From Boseongicola aestuarii (GTDB lineage: Bacteria > Pseudomonadota > Alphaproteobacteria > Rhodobacterales > Rhodobacteraceae), in assembly GCF_900184815.1 (NCBI RefSeq), contig NZ_FXXQ01000011.1:62001-126000 (forward strand): a DNA stretch of 64,000 nt, given 5' to 3'. A model generated the notes under the pieces. The model ran no database searches, was not told where the DNA came from, and worked only from the letters and a program-made list of their open reading frames with translations. The stretch's first letter is position 1. Each line of letters begins with the position of its first letter. The position numbers were made by a program, and so were the translations under genes. Below are positions 1-7,806 of this stretch, piece after piece.

Positions 1-96
1 GCAGGCTCAGACCTCGCCAATTCCTCGGCAACCCCTCTCATAATCGACATACATACCGCGCCAAATCGCGCCCCGGCGCTCGATTAAGTAACTGAA

Positions 97-897
97 ATGA
101 AACGCTTATCAGCTCTCATTTTCGCCGCCATGGTCGCGCTTTTGCCTACCATGGCCCCGGCGGGCAGCAGTGAAGCCACCGAGGCCATTCTGCCCGCCGA
201 TCAAGTCGCGACATTCTCTAATCGCGTCCAAAAAGACCTTGCCGCCCGTGGCGCGCATGTCGCAATCGTGGCCCGCATGGGCCGCGACCCCTCAACGCTG
301 CCCAAAGGAATCAACTACACCCACGTCGCCTATTGGGTTTACTCGGAAATCACCGACCAGAACGGCGGTAAGAGTTATGGCTACCGTGCCTATAACCTCT
401 ACCAACTCGGAGACGATCAGACAAAAAGTCGGCTGATCCAGGACACCCCGGCTGACTTCTTCGCCGGCGCACAAAAACTCGATGCCGGAATCATCATTCC
501 GGACCGCCGCCTGCAACAGAAACTGCTGAGCGTCATCGCCAGCCCGACCTACAGCGCGCTTCACAACGCCAACTACGCGGTGCTTGCGAACCCTTCGAAC
601 AAACGCTTCCAGAACTGTACCGAACACACGCTCGATGTGATGATGGCGGCGCTTTATGACACCTCGGACCGCAGCCAGATCAAGGCCAACATCAACGCGC
701 ACTTCGACGCGCAGGAGATCAGGATCAGCGGTATGAAACGCACGTTCGGGCCACTGGCCTCCGGCGCACTATCCACTTCGGACCACGGCGCAAAGATCAA
801 AACCGCGACTTTCGGTTCGATCTCACGGTTCATGAAGGAATTCGACCTGGCCGAGAAAGTCTACAGGATCACACCGGAAGCAAGCTATCGCTTCTGA
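97..897 (+). CDS. DUF2145 family secreted protein
   Basis: A 266-residue protein with a clear Sec signal peptide: a Lys-Arg start, a hydrophobic stretch of about 15 residues and an Ala-Pro-Ala-Gly cleavage region near residue 22. The rest is soluble and probably periplasmic. The motif NCTEHTLDV near residue 175, with a Cys and a His, resembles the core of DUF2145 proteins, which are expected to be papain-like or Cys-dependent but have no settled function. I assign the family by recognition, not by search. The gene stands alone, with a strong hairpin directly downstream separating it from the convergent small gene and MFS operon. No partner gene in the window explains its role. Confidence 0.72.
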   Translation: MKRLSALIFAAMVALLPTMAPAGSSEATEAILPADQVATFSNRVQKDLAARGAHVAIVARMGRDPSTLPKGINYTHVAYWVYSEITDQNGGKSYGYRAYNLYQLGDDQTKSRLIQDTPADFFAGAQKLDAGIIIPDRRLQQKLLSVIASPTYSALHNANYAVLANPSNKRFQNCTEHTLDVMMAALYDTSDRSQIKANINAHFDAQEIRISGMKRTFGPLASGALSTSDHGAKIKTATFGSISRFMKEFDLAEKVYRITPEASYRF

Positions 898-902
898 TGT
901 GC

Positions 903-937
903 GGGCCCTGCCTCCGTCATCCCCCGAGGCAGGGCCC
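903..937. terminator. Strong hairpin between convergent genes
   Basis: Arms 903-914 and 926-937 pair perfectly over 12 bases (GGGCCCTGCCTC and its complement) around an 11-base loop. It sits in the 52-base gap between the DUF2145 gene and the oppositely oriented small membrane protein gene, so it probably ends transcription from both sides. There is no T run on either strand, so a pure intrinsic mechanism is uncertain. Confidence 0.6.
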
Positions 938-949
938 CAGAAATCGTCT

Positions 950-1069
950 CTAACACAGGCGTAAACTGGCCAGATGGTAAACCATTTCAGGCGACAGATA
1001 GAGCTGGAACAACGCGAAAAGCACGCCCAGCGCACCCAGCAGATAAATGAATTGCACTGTCCGCGTCAT
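950..1069 (-). CDS. Small 39-residue membrane protein
   Basis: A 39-residue reading frame starting MTRTVQFIYL with one hydrophobic segment (about residues 8-27) and a short polar tail. Its ATG overlaps the TGA of the upstream MFS gene in the ATGA arrangement (1066-1069), which is typical of translationally coupled operon partners. The frame can be opened further upstream inside the MFS gene, but that extension is polar and loses the overlap. I do not recognise a family. It could be a small accessory subunit or simply a single-pass peptide. The strong hairpin at 903-937 follows it. Confidence 0.5.
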   Translation of the reverse strand: MTRTVQFIYLLGALGVLFALFQLYLSPEMVYHLASLRLC

Positions 1070-2280
1070 GCAACTTTCCCCTCGGGTCGCTCGGATATGG
1101 GCCAGTTCAAAGCTGCTGCCAGAACGCTCAAACCAATCGCCACTCCCCAAGCCATATCATAGTTGCCGGTGCGGTCATACAACCAGCCACCCATCCAGCC
1201 GCCCGCGAACGACCCGAGCTGATGCGCGAAAAAGACTATTCCGCCCAGCATCGACATATGCTTCACGCCCCATACGCTCGCCACCGTCCCGTTCGTCAAA
1301 GGCACCGTCGACAACCAGAACAGACCCATCAAGGCACCAAAGATATACGCCGATACGGCCGTGACCGGCATCAGCACAAAGCCCGCAATCAGCGCACCCC
1401 GCGCAAGGTAAATCCAGCTCAGCAACATCGGTTTGCGCATCCGACCGCCCCAAAGCCCGGCCAGATAGCTGCCAAGAATATTCACCAACCCGATCAGGGC
1501 CAGCACCACCGTCGCGACCGAAACATCAACGCCTTCATCAGCCAGAAACGCGGGCAGATGGACCGCGATGAACACCACCTGAAAGCCACAGGCGAAAAAT
1601 CCCAGCGACAACAACCAGAAGTCCCGGTTGCCAAAAGCGCCCGACAGCGCATCACGGACGGTCGTTGTGTCGGGCAGAGCCGCACCGCTCTTTGGCGCAT
1701 CCGGCCGACGAATACCCAACGCCAATGGCACCATCAAAAGCGCGCACCCCGCCAAAGCCACAAGTGCGCCATCCCATTCCAGAAATCCAATGGCTCCCAG
1801 CGTCAGTGGCAACAAGGCGAACTGCCCGAAGGATCCGACCGACATGGTGATCCCCATTGCCATCGATCTCTGTTCGGGCGCTACAAGCTTGCTGATCGCC
1901 CCGAAGATGACCGGCATTGTCGTTCCCGCCAAACCAAGCCCGATCAAAACACCCGCGCCGAGAACGAACATCGTCTCTCCGGCAACGACGCTCATCAACC
2001 AAAGGCCAAGCGCGTAAAGGACTCCGCCCGTCATGATCATGACTTTTGCCCCGAACCGGTCTGCCAGCATCCCGGCAAAGGGCTGCGCCATCCCCCACAC
2101 AAGGTTTTGCAGCGCAATGGAAAACGCAAACGTCTCACGCCCCCAGCCTTGCTCAATGGATATAGGCTGAAGGAAAAGTCCAAATCCGTGGCGGATTCCG
2201 AGAGAGAATAGCAGGATCAGAGCCCCGCAAGCCAACGCGACGCCCGCGCCGTTCCATTTGGAGGTGGTTTCAGTTTTCAT
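1066..2280 (-). CDS. MFS transporter
   Basis: A 404-residue inner-membrane protein with about 12 hydrophobic segments and the loop-2 signature GMLADRFGAKVMIM of the major facilitator superfamily (residues about 61-75). I chose the ATG at 2280 (MKTETTSKW) over an upstream in-frame start, because the extra 20 residues are polar and lie within the MarR gene. The gene overlaps the upstream MarR regulator by 11 bases, so the pair is an operon in which MarR probably controls the transporter. The substrate cannot be read from sequence; monocarboxylate or drug-type solutes are both possible. Confidence 0.85.
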   Translation of the reverse strand: MKTETTSKWNGAGVALACGALILLFSLGIRHGFGLFLQPISIEQGWGRETFAFSIALQNLVWGMAQPFAGMLADRFGAKVMIMTGGVLYALGLWLMSVVAGETMFVLGAGVLIGLGLAGTTMPVIFGAISKLVAPEQRSMAMGITMSVGSFGQFALLPLTLGAIGFLEWDGALVALAGCALLMVPLALGIRRPDAPKSGAALPDTTTVRDALSGAFGNRDFWLLSLGFFACGFQVVFIAVHLPAFLADEGVDVSVATVVLALIGLVNILGSYLAGLWGGRMRKPMLLSWIYLARGALIAGFVLMPVTAVSAYIFGALMGLFWLSTVPLTNGTVASVWGVKHMSMLGGIVFFAHQLGSFAGGWMGGWLYDRTGNYDMAWGVAIGLSVLAAALNWPISERPEGKVA

Positions 2281-2740
2281 AAAGAGAAGCCTTCGCGGCG
2301 TCAGAGTGCGAGAGTTCCGAGATATTTCGCAGAGTTTCAATCAGATGGTCCGTTTCCGGACCAAGCAGGGCCTGCATGTCGGCCTGCGCCTTTTGCCAAA
2401 GCGGCAAGGCCAGAGCCAGCGTGCGAATACCTTCGGAGGTCAGGAACAAGTCCTTGCTGCGCTCGTCGTCGCTGGTTGTCATCGCAACCAGACCTTGCCG
2501 CTCCAGCACCCGGACGTTTCGCCCCAACGTACTGCGGTCCAGCCCCATGCGTTTCGCCAGTATCGTCAGAGTGGCGTTCGGGGTGCGCTGAATTTGGCGC
2601 AGCAAGCGGAACATTGTCACTTTCAGACCCGAGGGCTTCAGTCGCGCGTCATAGAACTCGGTTCCGGCAAGGGCCGCGGTGCGCAGGTTGGTGCAGATAC
2701 AATCGACTGTCTCCATATTTACGGGCATATACCCGTGCAT
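2270..2740 (-). CDS. MarR family transcriptional regulator
   Basis: A cytoplasmic DNA-binding repressor of about 156 residues. The winged helix-turn-helix is visible as TLTILAKRMGLDRSTLGRNV followed by the wing with DDERSKDLFLT, both typical of MarR. Start sites at 2740, 2728 and 2716 are all possible and none has a strong ribosome binding site. It overlaps the MFS gene downstream by 11 bases. The short inverted repeat at 2721-2736 around the possible starts is a plausible autoregulatory operator. MarR proteins usually respond to small aromatic or phenolic ligands, but the ligand here is unknown. Confidence 0.85.
   Translation of the reverse strand: MHGYMPVNMETVDCICTNLRTAALAGTEFYDARLKPSGLKVTMFRLLRQIQRTPNATLTILAKRMGLDRSTLGRNVRVLERQGLVAMTTSDDERSKDLFLTSEGIRTLALALPLWQKAQADMQALLGPETDHLIETLRNISELSHSDAAKASLYEN
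2721..2736. promoter_or_regulatory. Possible MarR operator (inverted repeat)
   Basis: ACGGGCATATACCCGT has 5-base arms (ACGGG/CCCGT) around CATATA and is nearly a full palindrome. It lies directly at the 5' end of the marR-MFS operon. MarR proteins commonly bind such palindromes over their own promoters. No promoter hexamers are evident, so this is an inference. Confidence 0.3.
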
Positions 2741-2837
2741 AGGTTCAGGCAAGCGAATTGGCGCCAACAGTTAAGATCGCAGTAAGAATTATCACCGAGC
2801 GATGCGCCGTTGCGGATTCCTGGCCAAGTCAGAACGG

Positions 2838-2881
2838 TCGCACCGACGCAATACAGACGTGAAACCGACGTCATACCGACG
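2838..2881 (-). repeat. 44-base array of four 11-base CGTCGGT repeats (copy 1)
   Basis: Read on the minus strand, the four abutting units are CGTCGGTATGA, CGTCGGTTTCA, CGTCTGTATTG and CGTCGGTGCGA. The array occupies the gap between the CAP-domain gene and the MarR operon, about 100 bases upstream of the latter. Two further copies with the same four-unit layout occur at 25188-25231 and 51373-51416. The 11-base period places each unit on about the same DNA face, which would suit a phased protein-binding site. I do not know a name for it. Confidence 0.9.
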
Positions 2882-2925
2882 TTGGGATTTCAGGTCTTCG
2901 GTGCGTTAACCAACCGCGTTGCGGT

Positions 2926-3561
2926 CTAGCCGATAAAGTTCTGCGTCAGCCAATACTGCCCGCAGTACTGGGCCCGCGGATCGAAGGCGACAGCTGTCGT
3001 CGTCTCGCGGACGCGCTTATCTAGGATATTCTTGCGGTGCCCCGGTGAGTTCATCCAAAGCGTCACCACATGACGGGCAAGACTGGCATATGAATGCGCC
3101 GGAAGCGGTTGACCATCGTTCGTGCGGAACTGGCAAGCATTTGAATCGACTATCTTAAATCGACGGTTGTCGATCTGATAGCGATGCACCATTCCGATGT
3201 TTTCTGACCCTGTCCGAAACCGGACACCGGCCTTTTTGACACGCTGGGTCAACGTCGCCGCACCTGCAACAGTGCTTTTGTGGGTCAACTGCTGCGTGCG
3301 CGCCATCCATTTCGAGTGCTTTTCCGCTTCACGCGAAAGGCGGGCGCTTGCATCCGTTACCAAACTTAGGCCCGCGCGACACCGATGGAAATTGACCTCC
3401 ACCCGGATCGCCTGATCCAAAAGAGACTGATCAATCCGCGTCTGCGGCACCACCGTATTCGCAGCCTTCGCAGGCACATTCCGCGAGCAGGCCTCTGAAG
3501 CGTTCGCCACAACGCAAGACAGCGCGATTCCGGTAACAACAGCAGCAATCGTGGATCTCAT
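2926..3561 (-). CDS. Secreted CAP-domain (SCP/PR-1-like) protein
   Basis: A 211-residue exported protein: the start MRSTIAAVVTG gives a Sec signal peptide ending near Ala-Ser-Glu-Ala. The mature part carries CAP-domain landmarks, SENIGMVH near the middle and WMNSPGHRKNILD toward the C-terminus, plus several Cys that could form disulfides. An upstream in-frame start at 3615 would put 18 charged residues before the signal peptide, so I prefer 3561. Bacterial CAP proteins are extracytoplasmic and mostly of unknown function. It stands alone between the iminopeptidase gene and the repeat array. Confidence 0.82.
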   Translation of the reverse strand: MRSTIAAVVTGIALSCVVANASEACSRNVPAKAANTVVPQTRIDQSLLDQAIRVEVNFHRCRAGLSLVTDASARLSREAEKHSKWMARTQQLTHKSTVAGAATLTQRVKKAGVRFRTGSENIGMVHRYQIDNRRFKIVDSNACQFRTNDGQPLPAHSYASLARHVVTLWMNSPGHRKNILDKRVRETTTAVAFDPRAQYCGQYWLTQNFIG

Positions 3562-3694
3562 TCGCAGGTCCTCGTCCCTGCCCCCACCGCGACCTTCCAA
3601 GGGAAATGAGGCCAAAGCGAGGCAACCTGCCGACGATCGTTTGGAATTTGTTCAGGAAAATGAGTCTTGCGACCGAAATCCGCTTCCGGAGACG

Positions 3695-4669
3695 CTAGTG
3701 CCCGCGGCGCAGCGCATCCATGGTTCGCACCAGTTCGGCACTGATGCCCGGTTCGGAAAGTGCGTGTCCGGCCCTTGGAACAAAGGACAGTCTGGAACGA
3801 GGCCAGGCTTCATGAAGTCGGTGGGCGGACAGTGGTGGACAGATCATATCGTACCGCCCCTGCACAATCGTTCCGGGGACGCCTGCCAAGGCTTCAAGGT
3901 TCTTCTCAATCCAGCCATCATATTCGAGGAACCCGGCATTCGAGAAATAATGATTCTCCAGACGTGCAAAAGCGCGCGCATATTCCGCAGGACTGTCACC
4001 GCCGGGACCATCGTTGGCGATGGACGCCAGCGTGTTCTCCCAGCTGGCCCAAGCCCGTGCAAATCTTGTCTCCATCGCCAGATCGCCCGAAAACAAACGT
4101 CTGTTGTAGGCCTGAATGAAGTCGCCACGTTCGTCTTCAGGGATAATTTCAGTGAACCTCGACCACACGTCCGGCCAGAAAGCACCTGCACCGCCCCCAT
4201 AGAACCAATCAAGCTCGCGCCTGGTCATCAGGAAGACACCGCGCAAAACCAGATGCGCAACGCGCTCGGGATGGGTGATTGCATAGACCAATCCCAGCGT
4301 TGCTCCCCAGCTTCCTCCGAACACGACCCATTGGTTGATCTCGAGTTTTTCGCGGATATGTTCGATATCACGCACCAGGTGCCATGTGGTGTTGTGGGTC
4401 ACGCTTGCGTGCGGACGGGATCGCCCACAGCCTCGCTGATCAAACAAAACAATGCGATAGTGCGTCGGATCGAAATAGCGCCGCATCGCGGGAGAGCACC
4501 CCCCACCGGGGCCTCCGTGAAGCACAACAACCGGGATGCCATGTGGATTGCCGCATTGTTCGACATAGACACGGTGGCCGTCGCCGACATCCATCATACG
4601 CTGATCGAAAGGGTCGATCGGCGGATAGAGGAATTGTGACGCACTTTTTTTGTCTGCAACTCGGTCCAT
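3695..4669 (-). CDS. pip: Proline iminopeptidase
   Basis: A 324-residue alpha/beta hydrolase of peptidase family S33 that removes N-terminal proline from peptides in the cytoplasm. Diagnostic motifs are HGGPGGG (about 51-57, oxyanion region), DQRGCGRS (77-84), the nucleophile elbow GGSWG (118-122, Ser120), and the C-terminal Asp in GRYDMICP and His in RAGHALSEPG. The length matches the family. The gene is divergent from ubiG with about 75 bases between, so the two probably use back-to-back promoters. There is no sign of an operon. Confidence 0.92.
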   Translation of the reverse strand: MDRVADKKSASQFLYPPIDPFDQRMMDVGDGHRVYVEQCGNPHGIPVVVLHGGPGGGCSPAMRRYFDPTHYRIVLFDQRGCGRSRPHASVTHNTTWHLVRDIEHIREKLEINQWVVFGGSWGATLGLVYAITHPERVAHLVLRGVFLMTRRELDWFYGGGAGAFWPDVWSRFTEIIPEDERGDFIQAYNRRLFSGDLAMETRFARAWASWENTLASIANDGPGGDSPAEYARAFARLENHYFSNAGFLEYDGWIEKNLEALAGVPGTIVQGRYDMICPPLSAHRLHEAWPRSRLSFVPRAGHALSEPGISAELVRTMDALRRGH

Positions 4670-4744
4670 GTCAGTCCTATATAACGCGAAATCCTGGCAA
4701 TCTATGTCAGGAACGACAGAATTTTTGAAAGGTGTCTAACGCTT

Positions 4745-5488
4745 ATGGCGAATTTGAACACGATCGATGCTTCGGAAATCGAAAAGTTTCAGGCAATGGC
4801 GGCAGAATGGTGGGACCCCGACGGGAAATTCAAACCACTCCATATGCTGAATCCTTGTCGGTTGAGCTATATCACGTCGCAAATAGCGGCCGAGTTCGGG
4901 CGTGATCTAACAACACCCCATCCGTTCAAGGGATTGCGGATCCTCGATATTGGCTGTGGCGGAGGCTTGTTGTCTGAACCGATGGCCCGCCTTGGCGCGA
5001 CGGTCGTTGGAGCAGATGCCGCCGAGCGGAATATTCCCGTGGCGCGTGTTCATGCAGAGCAACAAGGGCTGGACATCGATTATCGCCACACATCCGCAGA
5101 GGCCCTCGTGGAAGCGGGTGAGACTTTTGATGCCGTCTTGAACATGGAGGTCGTTGAGCATGTGTCCGACCCACTGGCATTTCTGTCAGCCTGTCACGAT
5201 CTGCTGAAACCCGGCGGTCTGATGACTTGCTCAACGATCAACCGAAACGCCAAGAGCTATGCAATGGCGATTATCGGGGCCGAGCACATCATGCGGTGGC
5301 TGCCGAAAGGAACACATGAATGGTCAAAATTCATCACGCCAGATGAGCTTTACGAGCTGCTTTCTAAGGCGGGTCTGGACCCCGTGGACCGCAAAGGATT
5401 TGTTTTCAATCCAATCAGTTGGTCATGGCGATTGAGTGAGCGCGACCTAAGCGTAAACTACGTTACGGCGTCCGTTCGTCCTTCTTGA
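4745..5488 (+). CDS. ubiG: Ubiquinone biosynthesis O-methyltransferase UbiG
   Basis: A 247-residue S-adenosylmethionine-dependent methyltransferase for both O-methylation steps of ubiquinone synthesis. The N-terminal [17 protein letters not shown] (about 21-37) is a UbiG hallmark, followed by SAM motif [11 protein letters not shown] (about 67-76) and NMEVVEHV. It starts at the ATG at 4745 and is divergent from pip. Its 3' end overlaps the end of the convergent MarR gene by 26 bases, so the two transcripts collide. Confidence 0.95.
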   Translation: MANLNTIDASEIEKFQAMAAEWWDPDGKFKPLHMLNPCRLSYITSQIAAEFGRDLTTPHPFKGLRILDIGCGGGLLSEPMARLGATVVGADAAERNIPVARVHAEQQGLDIDYRHTSAEALVEAGETFDAVLNMEVVEHVSDPLAFLSACHDLLKPGGLMTCSTINRNAKSYAMAIIGAEHIMRWLPKGTHEWSKFITPDELYELLSKAGLDPVDRKGFVFNPISWSWRLSERDLSVNYVTASVRPS

Positions 5489-5936
5489 GCGGTTCGTCAA
5501 AACGTTTTCGAATTTCGCGCAAGACTGGCAAGGTCTGCCGGACGTTCTCCGCTCCGGCAGCCGAAACCGCGTCATTCAGTATCGGCGCGATTGCCGCAAG
5601 GGCGGTGTCTCGCGCACTTTTGCCTGCGGGGCTGATCGCTACAAATTTACGCCGCGCATCGTCCCAATCCGGGCGAACGTGAACATACCCCGCTGCCTCG
5701 AGTCGGCTTATCGTGTTTGTCATTGCTCCACGCGTCACGTGAAAGGAGCGGGCCAATTGTGCTGGCGTCCGCTCGGAGCCGCTTCTTGAAAGGTGGTTGA
5801 GAACGGAAAAGTGGCTGAGCTCCATGCCTTTCGGCAGAACTTTTGCAAGACGTCCACGCGCAAGCTGGTCAGCCATGAACAGTTCGCTGAAGAGCGCGAT
5901 AGCCAACGGGTCGCCTTTGTCACTGCTTTCGCTCAT
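5463..5936 (-). CDS. MarR family transcriptional regulator
   Basis: A 157-residue winged-helix regulator. The recognition region [20 protein letters not shown] and the wing [14 protein letters not shown] match MarR. It is the last gene of a tight minus-strand run comF-grxC-nitrilase-marR, and its ATG overlaps the nitrilase stop (ATGA at 5933-5936). Co-transcription with metabolic repair genes rather than with a transporter is notable, but the target is not evident. The 3' end overlaps ubiG convergently. Confidence 0.85.
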   Translation of the reverse strand: MSESSDKGDPLAIALFSELFMADQLARGRLAKVLPKGMELSHFSVLNHLSRSGSERTPAQLARSFHVTRGAMTNTISRLEAAGYVHVRPDWDDARRKFVAISPAGKSARDTALAAIAPILNDAVSAAGAENVRQTLPVLREIRKRFDEPLKKDERTP

Positions 5937-6766
5937 TTCACCGGTCCGTAGGGTCTGTCGTGCGACAGGCTTGGTAGTCTTGCGCGCACATCATCAACCG
6001 CAGCGAGATTTAGATCAACCATTGTGATCCCGGTCAAATCGCCGCCATCAGCCAGCACGCGGCCCCATGGGTCGACCGCAAGTGAGTGGCCGTAAGTCTT
6101 GCGCCCACGACCTTCGGAGGCAGAATGGGTTCCGCACTGTGCTGGCGCCAGGACGAAGGAGCCGGTTTCTATCGCCCGGGCACGCAAGAGGATTTCCCAG
6201 TGCGCCGCCCCGGTTTCCGGCGAAAATGCAGATGGTACCGTCAAGATGGCGGCTCCCGCTTGCGCAAGATCACGAAAGAGCCTTGGGAACCGCAAGTCGT
6301 AGCAAATCGTCATGCCAAGTCCGATTCCGTCCATATCGGCAAGCGCTGCCTTGTTCCCAGGACGGTAGCCGTCACTTTCCCGATAGGTTTCGGTTGCGCT
6401 AATCGAAACGTCGAACATGTGGATTTTGTCATAGCGGGCGACGATTTCTCCACGCGGATTGATGAGGAAGGATCGGTTCACGAAGCGCCCATCGCCACCG
6501 TTGTCCTTCAGCGCAAGCGAGCCAATGAGAAGCCAGATGTCATGTTCGAGGGCAGATTCTCGAAGTCCTGAAAGCGTGATGTCTTCGTTCTCTGTCTGCA
6601 GCACCGAAGCTTGATGACGACGCGACATGGAAACGCAATTGGTCACTTCCGGCGTCAAGACAAAAGCCGCGCTCTTTGACGCGGCCTCGGCCACCAAACC
6701 CTTGACGGTCGACAGATTTTCCTCGGGGCAATCCGAGCTTGTTGTTTGTATGAGACCTACGCGCAA
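5933..6766 (-). CDS. Carbon-nitrogen hydrolase (Nit2/omega-amidase-like)
   Basis: A 277-residue nitrilase-superfamily amidase. The Glu-Lys-Cys triad is visible in LTPEVTN, RYDKIHMFDV and TICYDLRFPRLF. The FDV and YDLRFP contexts resemble Nit1/Nit2, which hydrolyse alpha-ketoglutaramate or deaminated glutathione. The protein appears to begin at TTG 6766 (RVGLIQTTS), 4 bases after the grxC stop. The in-frame extension upstream would lie inside grxC and is not conserved-looking. I see no good ribosome binding site, so translation may depend on coupling to grxC. Its pairing with a glutaredoxin fits a glutathione-related repair role, which is an inference. Confidence 0.85.
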   Translation of the reverse strand: MRVGLIQTTSSDCPEENLSTVKGLVAEAASKSAAFVLTPEVTNCVSMSRRHQASVLQTENEDITLSGLRESALEHDIWLLIGSLALKDNGGDGRFVNRSFLINPRGEIVARYDKIHMFDVSISATETYRESDGYRPGNKAALADMDGIGLGMTICYDLRFPRLFRDLAQAGAAILTVPSAFSPETGAAHWEILLRARAIETGSFVLAPAQCGTHSASEGRGRKTYGHSLAVDPWGRVLADGGDLTGITMVDLNLAAVDDVRARLPSLSHDRPYGPVK

Positions 6767-6770
6767 TACA

Positions 6771-7034
6771 TCAGGCCGCAATAAGCGGATCAAGTTTGCC
6801 CGAGCGTTCCAAGGCATAGAGTTCGTCGCACCCACCCACATGGGTTTCACCGATGAAAATCTGGGGCACGGTATGGCGGCCGTTGGCACGGGCGAGCATT
6901 TCCTGACGGCGCTGAGGGTCGCGTGCGACATCGATCTCGGCAAACGAAACGCCTTTGGACGTCAAGAGACGTTTGGCTGCGTGGCAGAAGCCACAGAGCG
7001 GAGAGGTATAGATTTCAACGTTCTTCAAGATCAT
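6771..7034 (-). CDS. grxC: Glutaredoxin 3
   Basis: An 87-residue thiol-disulfide oxidoreductase with the active site CGFC near residues 14-17 and the glutathione-binding features HTVPQIFIG and GGCDELYAL. It reduces disulfides and glutathione mixed disulfides in the cytoplasm. The ATG at 7034 is preceded by a near-perfect GGAGG ribosome binding site, which settles the start against the longer frame. The active site is CGFC rather than the CPYC of the Escherichia coli protein. It lies between comF and the nitrilase gene in one operon. Confidence 0.93.
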   Translation of the reverse strand: MILKNVEIYTSPLCGFCHAAKRLLTSKGVSFAEIDVARDPQRRQEMLARANGRHTVPQIFIGETHVGGCDELYALERSGKLDPLIAA

Positions 7035-7058
7035 GCCTCCTTCTGGCTTGGTCTTCAT

Positions 7059-7784
7059 TTAGGGGGTCTTGGCTACTCTTGCCAGCACCAGAACGGAAAT
7101 CTGTGAAGCCCCTGCCGCAGAGCAAGCGTGCGCCGATGCAGACAGGGTTGCTCCGGAAGTCATGACATCGTCGATCAGGCAAACACTACGACCCTCAAGA
7201 AGACCAGGGCGATTGGTCGCTGGCACGATGGATTCTTCGACATTTCGATATCGGGCATCAACACCCATGCCGTCTTGCGGCTTGGTTCTGGAGGTTCTGA
7301 TCAGCGCGTCGAGGGCCATATCGAGGTCGCAGAGCTTCGCAACAACCTTAGCGAGTTCAGCCGATTGATTGTATCGCCGTCTGAGAAGGCGGCTCCAATG
7401 CAGGGGGACGGGCACGAGAATTGTGTCATTGCTCAGAATATCCGAACCGGCGCGAGCCAACCAGCGGCCAGCGACGGGGACAAGATCGCTGCGGTCACCG
7501 TGTTTGAGACCCAACACCACGCGGCGCCCGGCATCACGATATGAAACGGCCGCTCGGCCCTTGCTCCAGGGACGCGGAATTGCGATGCAGTCGTCACAAT
7601 GGTCGGACACTCCATCGGTTTCTCCAACAAGATCTGCGCCGCAAAGATCGCAGGAATGGCCTGTTTGAAACGGCATGTCTCGCCAGCATGCCCCGCAAAG
7701 CGCGCCCTGCCCATCGACCAGTTCCGAGCACAGGGCGCACTGATCCGGATAGATCATTCCCAAAGCGCGTTGCATTAATGACAT
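7059..7784 (-). CDS. comF: ComF family phosphoribosyltransferase-like protein
   Basis: A 241-residue protein with an N-terminal zinc-finger-like region (paired Cys in CALC, CGAC, CDLC and CDDC within the first 80 residues) and a C-terminal phosphoribosyltransferase fold whose PRPP-loop motif is LIDDVMTSGATLSA. ComF/GntX proteins are linked to DNA uptake in naturally competent bacteria, but in alphaproteobacteria the function is unproven. It is the first gene of the comF-grxC-nitrilase-marR run and is divergent from the methyltransferase gene at 7807, with a gap of only 22 bases. ATG 7784 or 7775 could be the start. Confidence 0.88.
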   Translation of the reverse strand: MSLMQRALGMIYPDQCALCSELVDGQGALCGACWRDMPFQTGHSCDLCGADLVGETDGVSDHCDDCIAIPRPWSKGRAAVSYRDAGRRVVLGLKHGDRSDLVPVAGRWLARAGSDILSNDTILVPVPLHWSRLLRRRYNQSAELAKVVAKLCDLDMALDALIRTSRTKPQDGMGVDARYRNVEESIVPATNRPGLLEGRSVCLIDDVMTSGATLSASAHACSAAGASQISVLVLARVAKTP

Positions 7785-7806
7785 TCTGCCCCTACCTCGT
7801 TTGTTG

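Noticed and set aside
1222-2211. Long open frame opposite the MFS transporter gene
   Set aside because: A shadow of the real gene: rich in Arg, Gln and His with no recognisable domain, and the opposite strand encodes a convincing MFS protein.
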